Shown: one piece after another, positions 1-9,854 of the stretch
Layout of the letters: each line of letters starts with the position of its first letter
Position numbering within the stretch: position 1 is the stretch's first letter
Origin: Affinundibacterium seohonense
GTDB taxonomy: Bacteria > Pseudomonadota > Gammaproteobacteria > Burkholderiales > Burkholderiaceae_D
Assembly (NCBI RefSeq): GCF_014284305.1
Contig: NZ_JACOFW010000019.1
Span: 35,391-99,390 of the forward strand
Direction: 5' to 3'
Length of the DNA stretch: 64,000 bases
Position numbers and translations under genes: made by a program
The notes under the pieces: model-generated
Databases searched by the model: none
Seen by the model: the letters and a program-made list of their open reading frames with translations, nothing else
What the model was told of the DNA's origin: nothing

Positions 1-952
1 CACGAGCGTCATTACGTGCATTTAGAAGCTGAAACTGAATTTCCGTAATTTTCGAGGTTGATGGGAGTTGTACTCGATTGATGGTTAACCAATGTCGAAA
101 CACATTTGTAAAACGATCTTGTGTAAGTTCACGAAGAAAACCCAAATTCAACGTATTATCTTGCTCACATTCCCGTAAATCACTAATCGCAACTTCATCC
201 AAAAGACCTTGTGCGGCACGTACATGGCTGGATGTACGTAATAACCGTTCTGAAAAACCAGGATAAAATTCTTCTATCTTTGGCATTAATAGGTGACGAA
301 CTGCATTACGTGTGAAACAAATATCAAAATTTGATTCGTCATCGACATTTGACAATTTATTTGCATTGGCATAACTTTGAATCGTATTTTTGGATTCAAA
401 TAACAATGGACGCGCTAGTAAAATATGAGGAGAACCCAATAAATCAGGCGCAAAATTGTATTCATCCATACCAGCAAGTCCACGCAAGCCTGTACCACGA
501 AATAACTGCATCAGCATTGTTTCGGCTTGATCATCAAGGTGATGTCCAGTCAGCAGAAAGTTGACTTGATCGCGTTGACACATTCGGCCCAAAGCTAGAT
601 AACGTTCGCTTCTGGCGACAGCTTCAATGCCTTGTCCTTGATTCTCAAGTACAACTTGCTCGGCTCTAAACGGTATTTTCAAAGAATCACAAATGGCGCG
701 ACAATGCTCCAACCACCGAGCTGCATTAGGACTCAATCCATGGTTGACATGGTAAGCGAAAAGAGGAACTTGCTCCCGCTTGGCAAAAAGAGTGGATAAA
801 ACCAAGAGGACAGTGGAATCAAGACCACCACTGTAGGCAATCGCGATCCCCGATTGCCTACAATTAAGAGCTTGAGATTGAATAATGCTAGAGAGTTTAG
901 CAAAAAAACTTTGTTCTAATTCCTTGACACTATGACAGAGCAGATCGCTCAT
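1..952 (-). CDS. tilS: tRNA(Ile)-lysidine synthase TilS, 3'-truncated by window edge
   Basis: Partial gene: about 317 codons are open from the ATG at 950-952 down to base 1 and the rest lies outside the window. TilS uses ATP to attach lysine to C34 of the CAU-anticodon tRNA-Ile, changing it to read AUA. The PP-loop signature SGGLDST is at residues 41-47, followed by the N-type ATPase core and, near the edge, the start of the TilS substrate-binding region. The start is fixed by a 4-base ATGA overlap with the accA stop, which implies translational coupling. No frameshift was found when the frame was read through to the edge. In related genomes lysC often follows tilS; here lysC is at the other end of the window. 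Confidence 0.93.
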   Translation of the reverse strand, partial: MSDLLCHSVKELEQSFFAKLSSIIQSQALNCRQSGIAIAYSGGLDSTVLLVLSTLFAKREQVPLFAYHVNHGLSPNAARWLEHCRAICDSLKIPFRAEQVVLENQGQGIEAVARSERYLALGRMCQRDQVNFLLTGHHLDDQAETMLMQLFRGTGLRGLAGMDEYNFAPDLLGSPHILLARPLLFESKNTIQSYANANKLSNVDDESNFDICFTRNAVRHLLMPKIEEFYPGFSERLLRTSSHVRAAQGLLDEVAISDLRECEQDNTLNLGFLRELTQDRFTNVFRHWLTINRVQLPSTSKITEIQFQLLNARNDAR

Positions 953-1923
953 TCAGAAACTCGGGTTTCCTTAAATTTACCGTAGCTCATCAATTTCTCA
1001 TGGCGATTCGCAAGCAATTCTTTTGTTTTCATGCCTTGGAACTGACGTAATGTATCTGCCAAGGCACGCTTAACTAAAGCACACATTTGCTTTGGATCCC
1101 GATGCGCCCCGCCAAGTGGCTCATTAATAATTTTATCGATCAAACCCATGGCTTTCAAACGATTGGCGGTCAAACCCAACGCTTCCGCTGCATCCGAAGC
1201 ACGTTCCGAAGTCTTCCACAAGATCGAAGCACACCCTTCAGGTGAAATGACCGAATACGTTGCGTATTGCAGCATTAGCACCGCGTCACCTACAGCGAGT
1301 GCTAATGCGCCACCAGAACCACCCTCTCCTATAATGGTTGCAATCAATGGCACTTTCAACTCAGCCATCACATAAAGGTTATGTCCAATCGCTTCAGATT
1401 GTCCGCGTTCTTCGGCGTCAATGCCAGGCCATGCACCGGTCGTATCAACAAAGGTAAAAACTGGAATATCAAATTTCTCAGCTAACTTCATCAAGCGCAT
1501 CGCTTTACGGTAGCCTTCTGGTTTCGGCATACCAAAATTACGCATAGCACGTTCTTTCGTGTCGCGTCCTTTTTGATGGCCAATTACCATACACGCTTGG
1601 CCATTAAAACGAGCTAAACCACCGACAATCGCTAAATCATCAGCAAATGCCCGATCACCATGCAACTCATGGAAATCAGTAAAAATTTGAGAGATATAGT
1701 CCAAAGTGTATGGACGTTGCGGATGGCGCGAAATTTGTGATACCTGCCATGGCGTCAACTTCGCATAGATGTCCTTTGTCAGCATCTGACTCTTTTGTGA
1801 GAGACGATCAATTTCCTCTGAGATATCTACCGCCGAATCATCCTGCACAAAACGTAATTCTTCAATTTTTGTTTCTAGTTCAGCAATTGATTGCTCAAAT
1901 CCCAGAAATGTCGTTTTAGTCAT
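949..1923 (-). CDS. accA: Acetyl-CoA carboxylase carboxyltransferase subunit alpha
   Basis: 324 residues, the usual AccA length. With AccD it forms the carboxyltransferase that moves CO2 from biotin-BCCP to acetyl-CoA, giving malonyl-CoA for fatty acid synthesis. The N-terminal ~60 residues are a charged helical region, followed by the crotonase-like carboxyltransferase fold with the glycine-rich [10 protein letters not shown] segment around residue 200. A strong ribosome binding site (AAGGAGG, 5 bases before ATG) supports the start. The stop overlaps the tilS start (ATGA), and the AlkA-like gene ends 55 bases upstream, so the three probably form one operon. Confidence 0.97.
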   Translation of the reverse strand: MTKTTFLGFEQSIAELETKIEELRFVQDDSAVDISEEIDRLSQKSQMLTKDIYAKLTPWQVSQISRHPQRPYTLDYISQIFTDFHELHGDRAFADDLAIVGGLARFNGQACMVIGHQKGRDTKERAMRNFGMPKPEGYRKAMRLMKLAEKFDIPVFTFVDTTGAWPGIDAEERGQSEAIGHNLYVMAELKVPLIATIIGEGGSGGALALAVGDAVLMLQYATYSVISPEGCASILWKTSERASDAAEALGLTANRLKAMGLIDKIINEPLGGAHRDPKQMCALVKRALADTLRQFQGMKTKELLANRHEKLMSYGKFKETRVSE

Positions 1924-1978
1924 CGTGCCTCCTTAAAAATTCCACACGAGTTAAAGAAATAAGCTTGATCGAGTCAAG

Positions 1979-2626
1979 TTAAGCTATTTTTTCGTCCAAG
2001 CTACGCCACATATACCATGTAGCCACAGTTCGCCAAGGCTCCCAATTGGCAGCAACTTCGCGAATATCGATACGTGAAACTGGTTCCCCAGAAAAATAAT
2101 TCTTACTAATCCCGCTAACTAGGCCAGCATCATCTAACGGCAAGATATTAGGACGCAGCAAATTAAAAATCAAAAACATCTCAGCAGTCCATCGGCTAAT
2201 TCCACGAATCTGAATTAACTCAGCAATCACCGCTTCATCTGTCATATCGGCCCAATTGTCGACATGCACACTACCATCTTTAAAATGCCCAGCTAGGTCA
2301 AGGATATAGTCAGTTTTACGTTTAGACAAGCCACAAGACAACAGCCGATCCTTACCTGCGGCCAACACTTCATTCGGTGTTGGCTTCGGACAAACACCCA
2401 AAAATTTTTCCCATAAAACATTTGCAGAAACACCAGAAATTTGCTGCGCGATAATTGATCTCGTCAAAGTCGTGAATGGATCATCACGCCCAAGCAAATA
2501 CAAATCACCGAACTGCGGAATTAGTTTTCGTAAAATACGATCACGCTTCATTAACTCTGACTTCGCGTTCTCCCAATATTCTGGAACGTGCAACAGTTCA
2601 TTACGGACACCACTATTTTTATTCAT
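1979..2626 (-). CDS. DNA-3-methyladenine glycosylase II (AlkA-like, HhH-GPD)
   Basis: 215 residues of the HhH-GPD base-excision repair superfamily; predicted to excise alkylated purines from DNA. Visible features: the helix segment SIIAQQISG near residue 60, the helix-hairpin-helix IRGISRWTAEMFL near residue 145, and the catalytic aspartate region LPLDDAGL about 20 residues further on. It has only the C-terminal catalytic part of E. coli AlkA (282 aa), as in the short Burkholderiales proteins found next to accA. It is first in the apparent operon with accA and tilS. Precise substrate range cannot be read from sequence. Confidence 0.88.
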   Translation of the reverse strand: MNKNSGVRNELLHVPEYWENAKSELMKRDRILRKLIPQFGDLYLLGRDDPFTTLTRSIIAQQISGVSANVLWEKFLGVCPKPTPNEVLAAGKDRLLSCGLSKRKTDYILDLAGHFKDGSVHVDNWADMTDEAVIAELIQIRGISRWTAEMFLIFNLLRPNILPLDDAGLVSGISKNYFSGEPVSRIDIREVAANWEPWRTVATWYMWRSLDEKIA

Positions 2627-3097
2627 TTATTATCTTCCGTAATACAAAAGAGAGCCATGCAACACATCATCAAAGCCTGACTTGAGCAACTTTAGTCGCT
2701 GGAACGATTAAAGAAAACCGTTAATTTTACATGATAATGATGCGGAAAGAACTAAAATCGACACGAGGAGAACCAGAGAATGGCAGCGAATTCCTATTTT
2801 TATAAGAGGCGAACGGTACTTTTCGTCGGAAAAAGAGCGATAAAACCTTAACATCCAACTCCAAGAACCATTCCCAAATGAACGACAGGTTACCTACTAT
2901 TATTTTGTCATTGTGGCGACAATTTAGTTATGAACGAAGCCAACACACTACTTTTTCACGGCGATATGCAATCAGTACAACGCGACACCAAGTTTATTTG
3001 TTAAGATTGCGCCTGATAAATTTCATCAAGAAAAATACAACTGCGGCGATCGGCCTCGATCGAAGCACCATCATTTGGAAAAACTTCACGTTAAATT
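2627..3097. other. Divergent intergenic region (471 bp), no gene seen
   Basis: Separates the divergent AlkA-like gene (minus) and TPR gene (plus), so promoters for both should lie here, but I could not pick convincing -35/-10 pairs. An 87-codon open frame at 2878-3141 lacks a ribosome binding site, has no recognisable family, and overlaps the TPR gene start; I do not regard it as a gene. In many Burkholderiales cysS sits upstream of the alkA-accA pair; I see no cysS or recognisable remnant here. Confidence 0.6.
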
Positions 3098-4096
3098 ATG
3101 CGAAACTCAATAAAAAGCGTATTTGCTGCCATTGTCCTTAGCATTGGATTATTTCCACTTGCGCACGCTGACGATGCACTAGACGCCAGCAAACTGTATA
3201 AAGCTGGGCAATTGAATGAAGCCATCAAGAAAATTGATGCGGTACTAGCTCAACGTCCGAAAGATGCTCAAATGCGCTTTTTAAAGGGCATTATTTTGAC
3301 GGAACAGAACAAGCCAGCTGAAGCTATTACGATTTTCAGCAAGCTCACAGATGACTATCCGGAATTGCCTGAGCCTTATAACAATTTGGCAGTGTTATAT
3401 GCGTCGAATGGACAATATTTGAAAGCAAGTGCGGCTTTAGAAATGGCAATTCGTACAAACCCAACTTATGGTACTGCACACGAAAATTTAGGTGATGTCT
3501 ATGCAAAATTGGCTAGTCAATCCTATGACAAGGCTCTCCAACTAGACTCTGCTAATTCGACCGCCAAGCTCAAACTCAATTTAGTTAAAAACTTGATTGG
3601 CAATACTACAGGTGGTACAAATCCTAAAACCAACACCAGCAATCCAGCGCCCATTGCCAGTATTCCAAATACAGCGATGGTAGCAACACCACCAGCAAAA
3701 GTTATTGAACCAAAGCCTGTAACACCTACAGTAACGAAATCAACAGCTGCAATCAATGAAAAAGACAATGTCTTGGATGTCGTTGAGTCTTGGGCAAAAG
3801 CATGGAGCAATCAAAACGTTTCCAAATATTTGGCTTTCTATGCCAAAGATTTTCAAACGCCAAATGGAGAATCCAGAAATACCTGGTCTGAAGATAGGCG
3901 CTCAAGAATTGAAGGAAAAGGAAAGATTAACGTGCGTATCGATGCACCGAACATCAGCATAGATAGTAATGTTGCGACTGTTAAATTTAAGCAATTTTAC
4001 ACGTCTGATCGTCTGTCTTCGACCAGCCGCAAAACTTTAGTGCTGTCAAAACAAGATGGCAAATGGCTTATCAAGCAGGAGCGTTCGGGCAACTGA
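3098..4096 (+). CDS. Periplasmic TPR protein with C-terminal Cds6-type (NTF2-like) domain
   Basis: 332 residues. Residues 1-24 form a Sec signal peptide ending at AHA-DD, so the protein is exported. Residues ~25-160 hold about four tetratricopeptide repeats, followed by a Pro/Thr/Asn-rich linker (~165-215). Residues ~220-332 form an NTF2-like domain of the kind found at the C terminus of Cds6-type L,D-transpeptidases. This domain is nearly the same as the C terminus of the next gene: both contain YAKDFQTPNGESR, RRSRIEGKGKI and KQDGKWLIKQER. The stop and the next start share one base (TGATG), suggesting coupled translation and joint function, perhaps as a scaffold for a cell-wall enzyme. The specific role is inference. 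Confidence 0.85.
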   Translation: MRNSIKSVFAAIVLSIGLFPLAHADDALDASKLYKAGQLNEAIKKIDAVLAQRPKDAQMRFLKGIILTEQNKPAEAITIFSKLTDDYPELPEPYNNLAVLYASNGQYLKASAALEMAIRTNPTYGTAHENLGDVYAKLASQSYDKALQLDSANSTAKLKLNLVKNLIGNTTGGTNPKTNTSNPAPIASIPNTAMVATPPAKVIEPKPVTPTVTKSTAAINEKDNVLDVVESWAKAWSNQNVSKYLAFYAKDFQTPNGESRNTWSEDRRSRIEGKGKINVRIDAPNISIDSNVATVKFKQFYTSDRLSSTSRKTLVLSKQDGKWLIKQERSGN

Positions 4097-5856
4097 TGTA
4101 TTTATTATCTCGTAGTAATGCTCCAGCACTACGGCCTGCTGGAGCCCTTTTCTCATCAATCTCATTTGCCGCATTTTTATTTGTTGGACAAGGCAATCTC
4201 GCTTCCGCAAATAATAATCCTCCACAAAAAATTCAGGTACAAACAGACAAATCAGGCCCAAATCCTGATCTACTCTTGATCGAAGCCTATAAGTACTTAG
4301 CGAACAATGAGTTGGGAAAAGCACAAACTAAAGTTGATGAGCTCTTACTCGCCTACCCTAATTTTCACTTGGCGCATTTAATTCGCGGCGATTTGATCGC
4401 CATGCGAACCCGTCCTGTGACACGCTTCGGTGCCGCTACAAATGCACCGACTGACAAACTAAAAGATTTAAATGAAGAGGCCGTTGCGCGACTTCGGGCA
4501 ATTACGGAAAAACCAAATAAAGACCTCGTGCCTAGCGTCTTATTGCAAATGAGTGACGAACAACGTTACTCTCTTGTGATGGATGCCAAGCGTGCGAGGA
4601 TTTATTTGTATGAAAATAAAGGCGGCATTCCCACCTTATTGAGCGATTATTATGTCAGCCAGGGAAAACTGGGCATGGACAAGTTCAAGGAAGGCGACCA
4701 ACGCACACCTCTCGGTGTGTATTACATCACCAACCGCCTTCCTGGAGCAAAATTACCGGACTTCTATGGACCTGGAGCTCTGCCATTAAACTATCCGAAC
4801 GAGTGGGACAAGCTAAAGGGGCGCGGCGGGTCCGGCATTTGGTTACACGGAGTTCCATCTACCAATTACAGTCGTGCACCACTTGCGTCGGATGGCTGCA
4901 TAGTGCTTTCCAATCCAGATTTCCTGAAAATCTCTAGCACGGTTGATATCGCTAAAACGCCAGTGATCATTAGTGACAAGTTAGAATTTATCTCGCGCGC
5001 GAATTGGATGAGCGAACGACAAAGTGCTCGCAAGTTGATTGAAACATGGCAGCAAAATTTAGCGTCATCGAATCCCAACCAAACACTATCTCTATACAGC
5101 CAGAAATTCAAAAGTGCAGCCAACGACACCGCTCCAGCATGGCTTGCCAAGCAAACCCAGAGTATTGGCAAACTTGGTGGCATTTTTACTTTGCGTGACG
5201 TATCTCAGTTTAAATATCCTGGACGCGACGAGATTATTGTCAGCAATTTCGCCTTAGATATTCAAACAAACCGGGGACTTAGCACAATTAAACGACGTCA
5301 ATATTGGGGCAAAGAAGCAGGACAATGGCGAATTCTTTATGAAGAGGCAAACCAAGTTGCTGGCACACGAATTGAACCAGAGCCGATGCGTGACATCGTA
5401 AAAAACACACCGAAAGAATCAACTAAGACAGAGGCACTTGTTAAAGAATCCTCAAAAAGTGAAAGTAAAGTATCAACTGCAACGTCAACGTCGAGATCAA
5501 CATCTTCAAATACTGTTGCACAAGCTGAGATTGCGCAAGCCATCAAACGTTGGATCAATGTCTGGAGTGCAAAAAATACTAAGGCTTATCTCTCTCATTA
5601 TGCGAAAGATTTTCAGACTCCCAACGGCGAATCTCGCAAATCTTGGATGGAAGAACGTCGCTCAAGAATTGAAGGTAAAGGAAAAATTGCAATCAACATT
5701 GATTCACCAAGCATCACTGTTGATGGCAATACTGCTACAGTCAAATTCAGACAAAATTATCAATCTGGTGCTTTAGTCGCGAGTAGTAGAAAAACACTAA
5801 TCATGGTCAAGCAAGATGGTAAATGGTTGATCAAACAAGAACGTACAGGTAGTTAA
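4096..5856 (+). CDS. L,D-transpeptidase (YkuD family) with two NTF2-like C-terminal domains
   Basis: 586 residues from the ATG at 4096. A frame-compatible ATG at 4063 would add 11 residues inside the upstream gene; 4096 is preferred because it gives the TGATG coupling and a signal peptide beginning MYLLSRSN and ending near ASA. A TPR-like segment (~55-110) precedes the YkuD catalytic domain (~150-300), with H251 in WLHGVP and nucleophile C268 in SDGCI. Such enzymes make 3-3 crosslinks in peptidoglycan, attach or cleave lipoproteins, or act as amidases. Two NTF2/Cds6-like domains follow (~315-430 and ~475-586), separated by a Ser/Thr/Lys-rich linker. Predicted periplasmic; substrate uncertain. 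Confidence 0.9.
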   Translation: MYLLSRSNAPALRPAGALFSSISFAAFLFVGQGNLASANNNPPQKIQVQTDKSGPNPDLLLIEAYKYLANNELGKAQTKVDELLLAYPNFHLAHLIRGDLIAMRTRPVTRFGAATNAPTDKLKDLNEEAVARLRAITEKPNKDLVPSVLLQMSDEQRYSLVMDAKRARIYLYENKGGIPTLLSDYYVSQGKLGMDKFKEGDQRTPLGVYYITNRLPGAKLPDFYGPGALPLNYPNEWDKLKGRGGSGIWLHGVPSTNYSRAPLASDGCIVLSNPDFLKISSTVDIAKTPVIISDKLEFISRANWMSERQSARKLIETWQQNLASSNPNQTLSLYSQKFKSAANDTAPAWLAKQTQSIGKLGGIFTLRDVSQFKYPGRDEIIVSNFALDIQTNRGLSTIKRRQYWGKEAGQWRILYEEANQVAGTRIEPEPMRDIVKNTPKESTKTEALVKESSKSESKVSTATSTSRSTSSNTVAQAEIAQAIKRWINVWSAKNTKAYLSHYAKDFQTPNGESRKSWMEERRSRIEGKGKIAINIDSPSITVDGNTATVKFRQNYQSGALVASSRKTLIMVKQDGKWLIKQERTGS

Positions 5857-5907
5857 TTTAACTGAAAACTAAACTAAGTTTTTGAATCACTTAAAGAGGA
5901 GTCAAAC

Positions 5908-6573
5908 ATGTTCATGCATATTCGCCGTCACTTTTTACAAATTGGTGCTGCCAGCTTTCTGACTTTATTTGCCACTCTCTCACCCGCCCAAGAACTACCT
6001 AAAGTCATCATCAAAACATCGATGGGTAATATCGTATTGGAACTGTATCCTGAGAAGGCACCGAAAACAGTAGAAAATTTTTTACGCTACGTAAAAAAAG
6101 GACACTACGACAAAACAATATTTCATCGCGTGATCGACAACTTCATGATCCAAGGCGGGGGCATGGATGCAGCGATGCGCGAAAAACCGACCGATAAACC
6201 CGTCATATCGGAAGCCAAGATCGCTTATGAACAGGAACTAAAAAATGATATCGGAACGATCGCCATGGCTCGCACAAGTGATCCTAATTCAGCGCGGGCG
6301 CAGTTCTACATCAATGTCAACAATAATGATTTTCTCAACTATCAACCAGTGCCTGATGGCGATCCCGTCCAACTCGTGAAAAACGGAGAACCTGTATCAA
6401 TGTCGCGTTCACGCGCTTTGGTTGCTGCCGCTGGATACACCCCTTTCGGCAAGGTCATTGAAGGTTGGGAAGTTGTCGAGAAAATTAAAGCTGCACCAAC
6501 CACAGAGCTCAGCGTCCATAAAAATGTTCCCGTAACAATGATCAAGATTATTTCGGTTAAATTAATCAAATAA
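5908..6573 (+). CDS. ppiA: Periplasmic cyclophilin-type peptidyl-prolyl isomerase
   Basis: 221 residues. A signal peptide spans ~1-27 (cleavage near SPAQ-ELP), so it acts in the periplasm, catalysing cis-trans proline isomerisation during folding of exported proteins. Cyclophilin signatures are visible: FHRVIDNFMIQGGG at ~71-84 and the ARTSDPNSARAQFYIN segment. An insert near residues 145-170, before FGKVIEGWEVVEKI, is larger than in the cytoplasmic paralogue next door. A good ribosome binding site (AGAGGAG) precedes the ATG. It follows the L,D-transpeptidase by 51 bases and precedes ppiB, so probably belongs to the same envelope operon. Confidence 0.93.
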   Translation: MFMHIRRHFLQIGAASFLTLFATLSPAQELPKVIIKTSMGNIVLELYPEKAPKTVENFLRYVKKGHYDKTIFHRVIDNFMIQGGGMDAAMREKPTDKPVISEAKIAYEQELKNDIGTIAMARTSDPNSARAQFYINVNNNDFLNYQPVPDGDPVQLVKNGEPVSMSRSRALVAAAGYTPFGKVIEGWEVVEKIKAAPTTELSVHKNVPVTMIKIISVKLIK

Positions 6574-6662
6574 CTCCAATGTTAAATTTCGACATTTCGC
6601 TCTTCTAAAATTAACAGCCGAATCAATTACAATACGAATTACTTCTAAAAAAAGGGGACATT

Positions 6663-7151
6663 ATGGCAGTGCTACTTACCACGAATTTAGGTGCAATTAA
6701 AATTGAACTCAATCCGGAGAAAGCACCAAAGACGGTCAAAAATTTCTTAGCTTATGTTGAGTCCGGTCATTATGTAGGAACAATTTTCCACCGCGTGATC
6801 CCTGGTTTTATGGTGCAAGGTGGAGGATTTGAAGTCGGTATGAAGCAAAAACCAACGAATGGTCACGTCGAAAATGAAGCGAACAACGGCTTAAAGAACG
6901 TGCGTTACGCGTTGGCGATGGCACGCACCAGCGATCCTCACTCTGCGTCTGCGCAATTCTTCATCAATACTAGCAAGAACGACTTCTTAGATTACCCCGG
7001 CCAAGATGGATGGGGCTATTGCGTGTTTGGTGAAGTGGTTGAGGGCAAAGACGTTGTCGACAAAATTTCAGCATCAAAAACAACACGATCTGCTTTGTTT
7101 GCTGACGTTCCAGTCGAGAATATTCTAATTGAAAAGGCGGAAATTGTTTAA
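6663..7151 (+). CDS. ppiB: Cytoplasmic cyclophilin-type peptidyl-prolyl isomerase
   Basis: 162 residues, the normal PpiB length, with no signal peptide, so cytosolic. The cyclophilin core is complete: FHRVIPGFMVQGGG, MARTSDPHSASAQFFIN and the C-terminal FGEVVEGKDVVDKI. It isomerises prolyl bonds in newly made proteins. A purine-rich AAAAAAAGGGG ribosome binding site precedes the ATG. It is a paralogue of the upstream ppiA; the periplasmic/cytosolic pair followed by lpxH is a common betaproteobacterial arrangement. Confidence 0.95.
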   Translation: MAVLLTTNLGAIKIELNPEKAPKTVKNFLAYVESGHYVGTIFHRVIPGFMVQGGGFEVGMKQKPTNGHVENEANNGLKNVRYALAMARTSDPHSASAQFFINTSKNDFLDYPGQDGWGYCVFGEVVEGKDVVDKISASKTTRSALFADVPVENILIEKAEIV

Positions 7152-7212
7152 ACTAAATTCAGTTCACTTTATTACGCGGTTAACTTAAACAATTACAATA
7201 GACGACTCTTTA

Positions 7213-7986
7213 ATGTCCGAATCCAGTCCCATCTCAACAAATATCGCGCAAAAGAAGTTTCACGCTCTATTCGTTTCAGACATACATTTATCAGACTCTC
7301 TGCCACAAACCACCAGTGTATTCCTTGGATTCCTAAGTGAGATCGCAGTCAACGCCGAGCGCTTATACCTGCTCGGCGATTTGTTCGAGTATTGGGCTGG
7401 AGACGATGATTGTAGCGATCGTTACAACCGTCAAATCATCAATGCGTTACGTGAGCTCAGCGATAGCGGCGTTAAGATTTTTTGGCTTGCTGGGAACAGG
7501 GACTTTTTAGTCGGGCATATGTTTGCACAGCAATCAGGCGTTCAGCTATTAGAAGACCCAACCCAAGTTCACATCGACCAACACCACTTCATCATTTCCC
7601 ATGGCGATGCGCTTTGTACCGATGACCTCGATTACATAAAATTTCGTGGAATGGTACGTCAAGCTGGATGGCAATCTGCATTCCTCGCCAAACCTTTAGC
7701 AGAACGCAAGGCGATCATACTTAGCATGCGTCAGGCCAGCAACGCAGAACAGCAAAACAAAAGTATGCAAATCATGGATGTTAATCAAGATGATGTGAAA
7801 ACACTCTTACAAGAATTTCCCGGTGCCACACTGATTCACGGACATACCCACCGGAATGCGATACATCAAGAGAACTATGGCTTACGTTACGTATTACCCG
7901 ACTGGGATTACGATCATGGCGCGAACAGGCGTGGCGGCTTCTTAGGCTTGGATTCTACTGGCAACTTAGAATTCACTTACCTCTGA
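7213..7986 (+). CDS. lpxH: UDP-2,3-diacylglucosamine diphosphatase LpxH
   Basis: 257 residues. LpxH is the peripheral inner-membrane calcineurin-like phosphoesterase that hydrolyses UDP-2,3-diacylglucosamine to lipid X and UMP in lipid A synthesis. Metal-binding motifs appear in order: VSDIHLSD (~20-27), LGDLFEYW (~55), GNRDF (~95), SHGDALCTDD (~133) and GHTHR near residue 215. It ends the plus-strand cluster and converges on cysE, with only 38 bases between stops. It is essential in most Gram-negatives with normal lipid A. Confidence 0.95.
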   Translation: MSESSPISTNIAQKKFHALFVSDIHLSDSLPQTTSVFLGFLSEIAVNAERLYLLGDLFEYWAGDDDCSDRYNRQIINALRELSDSGVKIFWLAGNRDFLVGHMFAQQSGVQLLEDPTQVHIDQHHFIISHGDALCTDDLDYIKFRGMVRQAGWQSAFLAKPLAERKAIILSMRQASNAEQQNKSMQIMDVNQDDVKTLLQEFPGATLIHGHTHRNAIHQENYGLRYVLPDWDYDHGANRRGGFLGLDSTGNLEFTYL

Positions 7987-8024
7987 GTTACCAGACGCTC
8001 AGTACAAGTAAAGCCTCGTCTTAC

Positions 8025-8771
8025 TCAATCAACCAATTGCGAAATTTCCTTAGCATCAATGCGCTTTTCATTCAAAGATTTCTCGCATACGATACCTGCG
8101 ACTTGAACTGCAGCACGCAATTTTTCAATTTGTTCTTGTTGTGAACAGACATGCTCAGTCAACTGACGGAAGGCTTTTGAAATCGGATCATCACCGCTAG
8201 TGCTAAGCCCATATGCACTAAAGCTCAATGGGGTATTGGCCGCATCTTTATCTTTGCTCGATTGGACAATATGCGCAGGATTCCCTACCGCAGTTGCGCC
8301 TGCAGGAACTGGTTTGATAACGACAGAATTCGATCCTATTTTTGCACCGGCACCAACCGTAAAGCCCCCCAAAACCTTTGCACCAGCACCAACAATCACG
8401 CCCTGCTCCAATGTTGGATGACGCTTAGCACCTTTTGTGAGCGACGTTCCCCCTAGCGTTACGCCTTGATAGATGGTGCAATCATCTCCAACGATCGCTG
8501 TCTCGCCAATCACCACACCAAATCCATGATCAATAAAAACGCGTTTTCCAATCGTCGCACCTGGATGAATCTCGATACCAGTAAAAATACGTGCAAGATG
8601 CGCGATAAAGCGTCCCAACCACTTCATGCCATGAGTCCAGCACCATTGCGCCCAAGTGTGCATCACAATTGCTTGTAGTCCCGGATAGCAGGTAATGACC
8701 TCCCAAGTATTGCGAGCGGCGGGGTCACGTTGAATGATGCTAGCGATATCTTCGCGTAATTGCTTAAACAT
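8025..8771 (-). CDS. cysE: Serine O-acetyltransferase
   Basis: 248 residues from the ATG at 8769-8771, which gives the family-typical start [10 protein letters not shown] longer frame starting with TTG at 8828 adds 19 unconserved residues without a ribosome binding site and is not preferred. The enzyme acetylates L-serine to O-acetylserine, the first step of cysteine synthesis. The C-terminal part carries the left-handed beta-helix hexapeptide repeats ([19 protein letters not shown], then [20 protein letters not shown]). A ~70-residue polar tail follows, as in many betaproteobacterial CysE proteins. Monocistronic and convergent with lpxH. Confidence 0.92.
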   Translation of the reverse strand: MFKQLREDIASIIQRDPAARNTWEVITCYPGLQAIVMHTWAQWCWTHGMKWLGRFIAHLARIFTGIEIHPGATIGKRVFIDHGFGVVIGETAIVGDDCTIYQGVTLGGTSLTKGAKRHPTLEQGVIVGAGAKVLGGFTVGAGAKIGSNSVVIKPVPAGATAVGNPAHIVQSSKDKDAANTPLSFSAYGLSTSGDDPISKAFRQLTEHVCSQQEQIEKLRAAVQVAGIVCEKSLNEKRIDAKEISQLVD

Positions 8772-8927
8772 GATGATGAAATGAATGCATAGAAATTGTG
8801 CAGAACTGAACTTCGGGCAAAAAGACAAAACAGGAGTGTAATGTTTTTTGAGAATTGTCGCTGAACGCTGTTAAATTTTTGCTTCTATTAAAGCAAAATA
8901 TTCACGGCATTCAGCGAAATAGTTGAC

Positions 8928-9668
8928 TTACTGAGCTGCAATGCGTTGACGACGTGCCTCATATAAACAAACGCCAGAAGCAACGGACACGTTTAAGCTT
9001 TCAACTGAACCCATCATTGGAATTTGCACCAGCATATCGCAATTCTCACGCGTCAAACGGCGCATACCCTCACCTTCATTCCCCATTACGATCGCAATAC
9101 CACCTTTAAAATCGACATCATAAATCGTTTTTTCGACATCATCAGAAGTACCAATAATCCAAATATCGCGTTCTTTCAAATCACGAATCGTACGCGCCAA
9201 ATTGGTCACTGTAATGTACGGTACTGTTTCAGCCGCGCCGCTTGCGACTTTTTCGGCAGTGGCATTTAAACCCACCGCTCGATCTTTTGGTGCAATCACC
9301 GCATGCGCACCGACACCATCAGCTACGCGCAAACATGCACCGAGGTTATGCGGGTCGGTAATACCATCCAAAATCAGCAGCAATGGTGGGCCTTCAATCG
9401 CATCAAGCAATTCATCGAGATTGCGAGCGAGAGATAGCTCACCAGCTTTTGCCACGACACCTTGATGGCGACGGGTTCCGACAATATTTGACAGGCGCTG
9501 ATCATCGGCTTGAATAATCCGAATACCTGCGGATTTGGCAGCGTGAATGAGCTCTTGCATACGACGATCAGAACGATCATTGTCGACATAAATTTCTTCT
9601 ACCGATGATGCTTCATGACGAAGACGGGAAGTGACGGCATGAAAGCCGAAAATCATTTTACTTTTCAT
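8928..9668 (-). CDS. rlmB: 23S rRNA (guanosine-2'-O-)-methyltransferase RlmB
   Basis: 246 residues of the SPOUT family; methylates the ribose of G2251 in the P-loop of 23S rRNA. The N-terminal substrate-binding domain (~1-75) is followed by the knotted catalytic domain with motif 1 [17 protein letters not shown] (~106-122), motif 2 [10 protein letters not shown] (~192) and motif 3 [15 protein letters not shown] near the end. It lies downstream of rnr on the same strand with a 186-base gap; the rnr-rlmB pair is widely conserved and probably co-transcribed. Confidence 0.95.
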   Translation of the reverse strand: MKSKMIFGFHAVTSRLRHEASSVEEIYVDNDRSDRRMQELIHAAKSAGIRIIQADDQRLSNIVGTRRHQGVVAKAGELSLARNLDELLDAIEGPPLLLILDGITDPHNLGACLRVADGVGAHAVIAPKDRAVGLNATAEKVASGAAETVPYITVTNLARTIRDLKERDIWIIGTSDDVEKTIYDVDFKGGIAIVMGNEGEGMRRLTRENCDMLVQIPMMGSVESLNVSVASGVCLYEARRQRIAAQ

Positions 9669-9697
9669 TGTGTATTTCTCTAACGGGTTTAATTCTT

Positions 9698-9761
9698 GGG
9701 TTCATGAAAATGAAAACAGCTCATATTTCTATAGCACGTCTAAGTGAATCTTCATGAACCC
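9698..9761. repeat. Inverted repeat in the rnr-rlmB gap
   Basis: Perfect 11-base arms, GGGTTCATGAA at 9698-9708 and its complement at 9751-9761, separated by 42 bases. There is no T-run, so it is not a simple terminator. A second shorter pair (8 bases, TTTTTCGA at 9809-9816 with its complement at 9836-9843) lies just below the rnr stop. These could fold in the rnr-rlmB mRNA and serve as processing or stability elements; that is inference. Confidence 0.45.
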
Positions 9762-9854
9762 TATATTCATTACTTGTACTATTTAATGCACTGAACTTGC
9801 ATCGACTATTTTTCGACTTGAATCACGTCAACAAATCGAAAAAGCGATCAAGAT

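Noticed and set aside
2878..3141. 87-codon open frame upstream of the TPR gene
   Set aside because: No ribosome binding site, no recognisable family, Arg/Thr-rich random-looking product, and it overlaps the signal-peptide coding start of the TPR gene.
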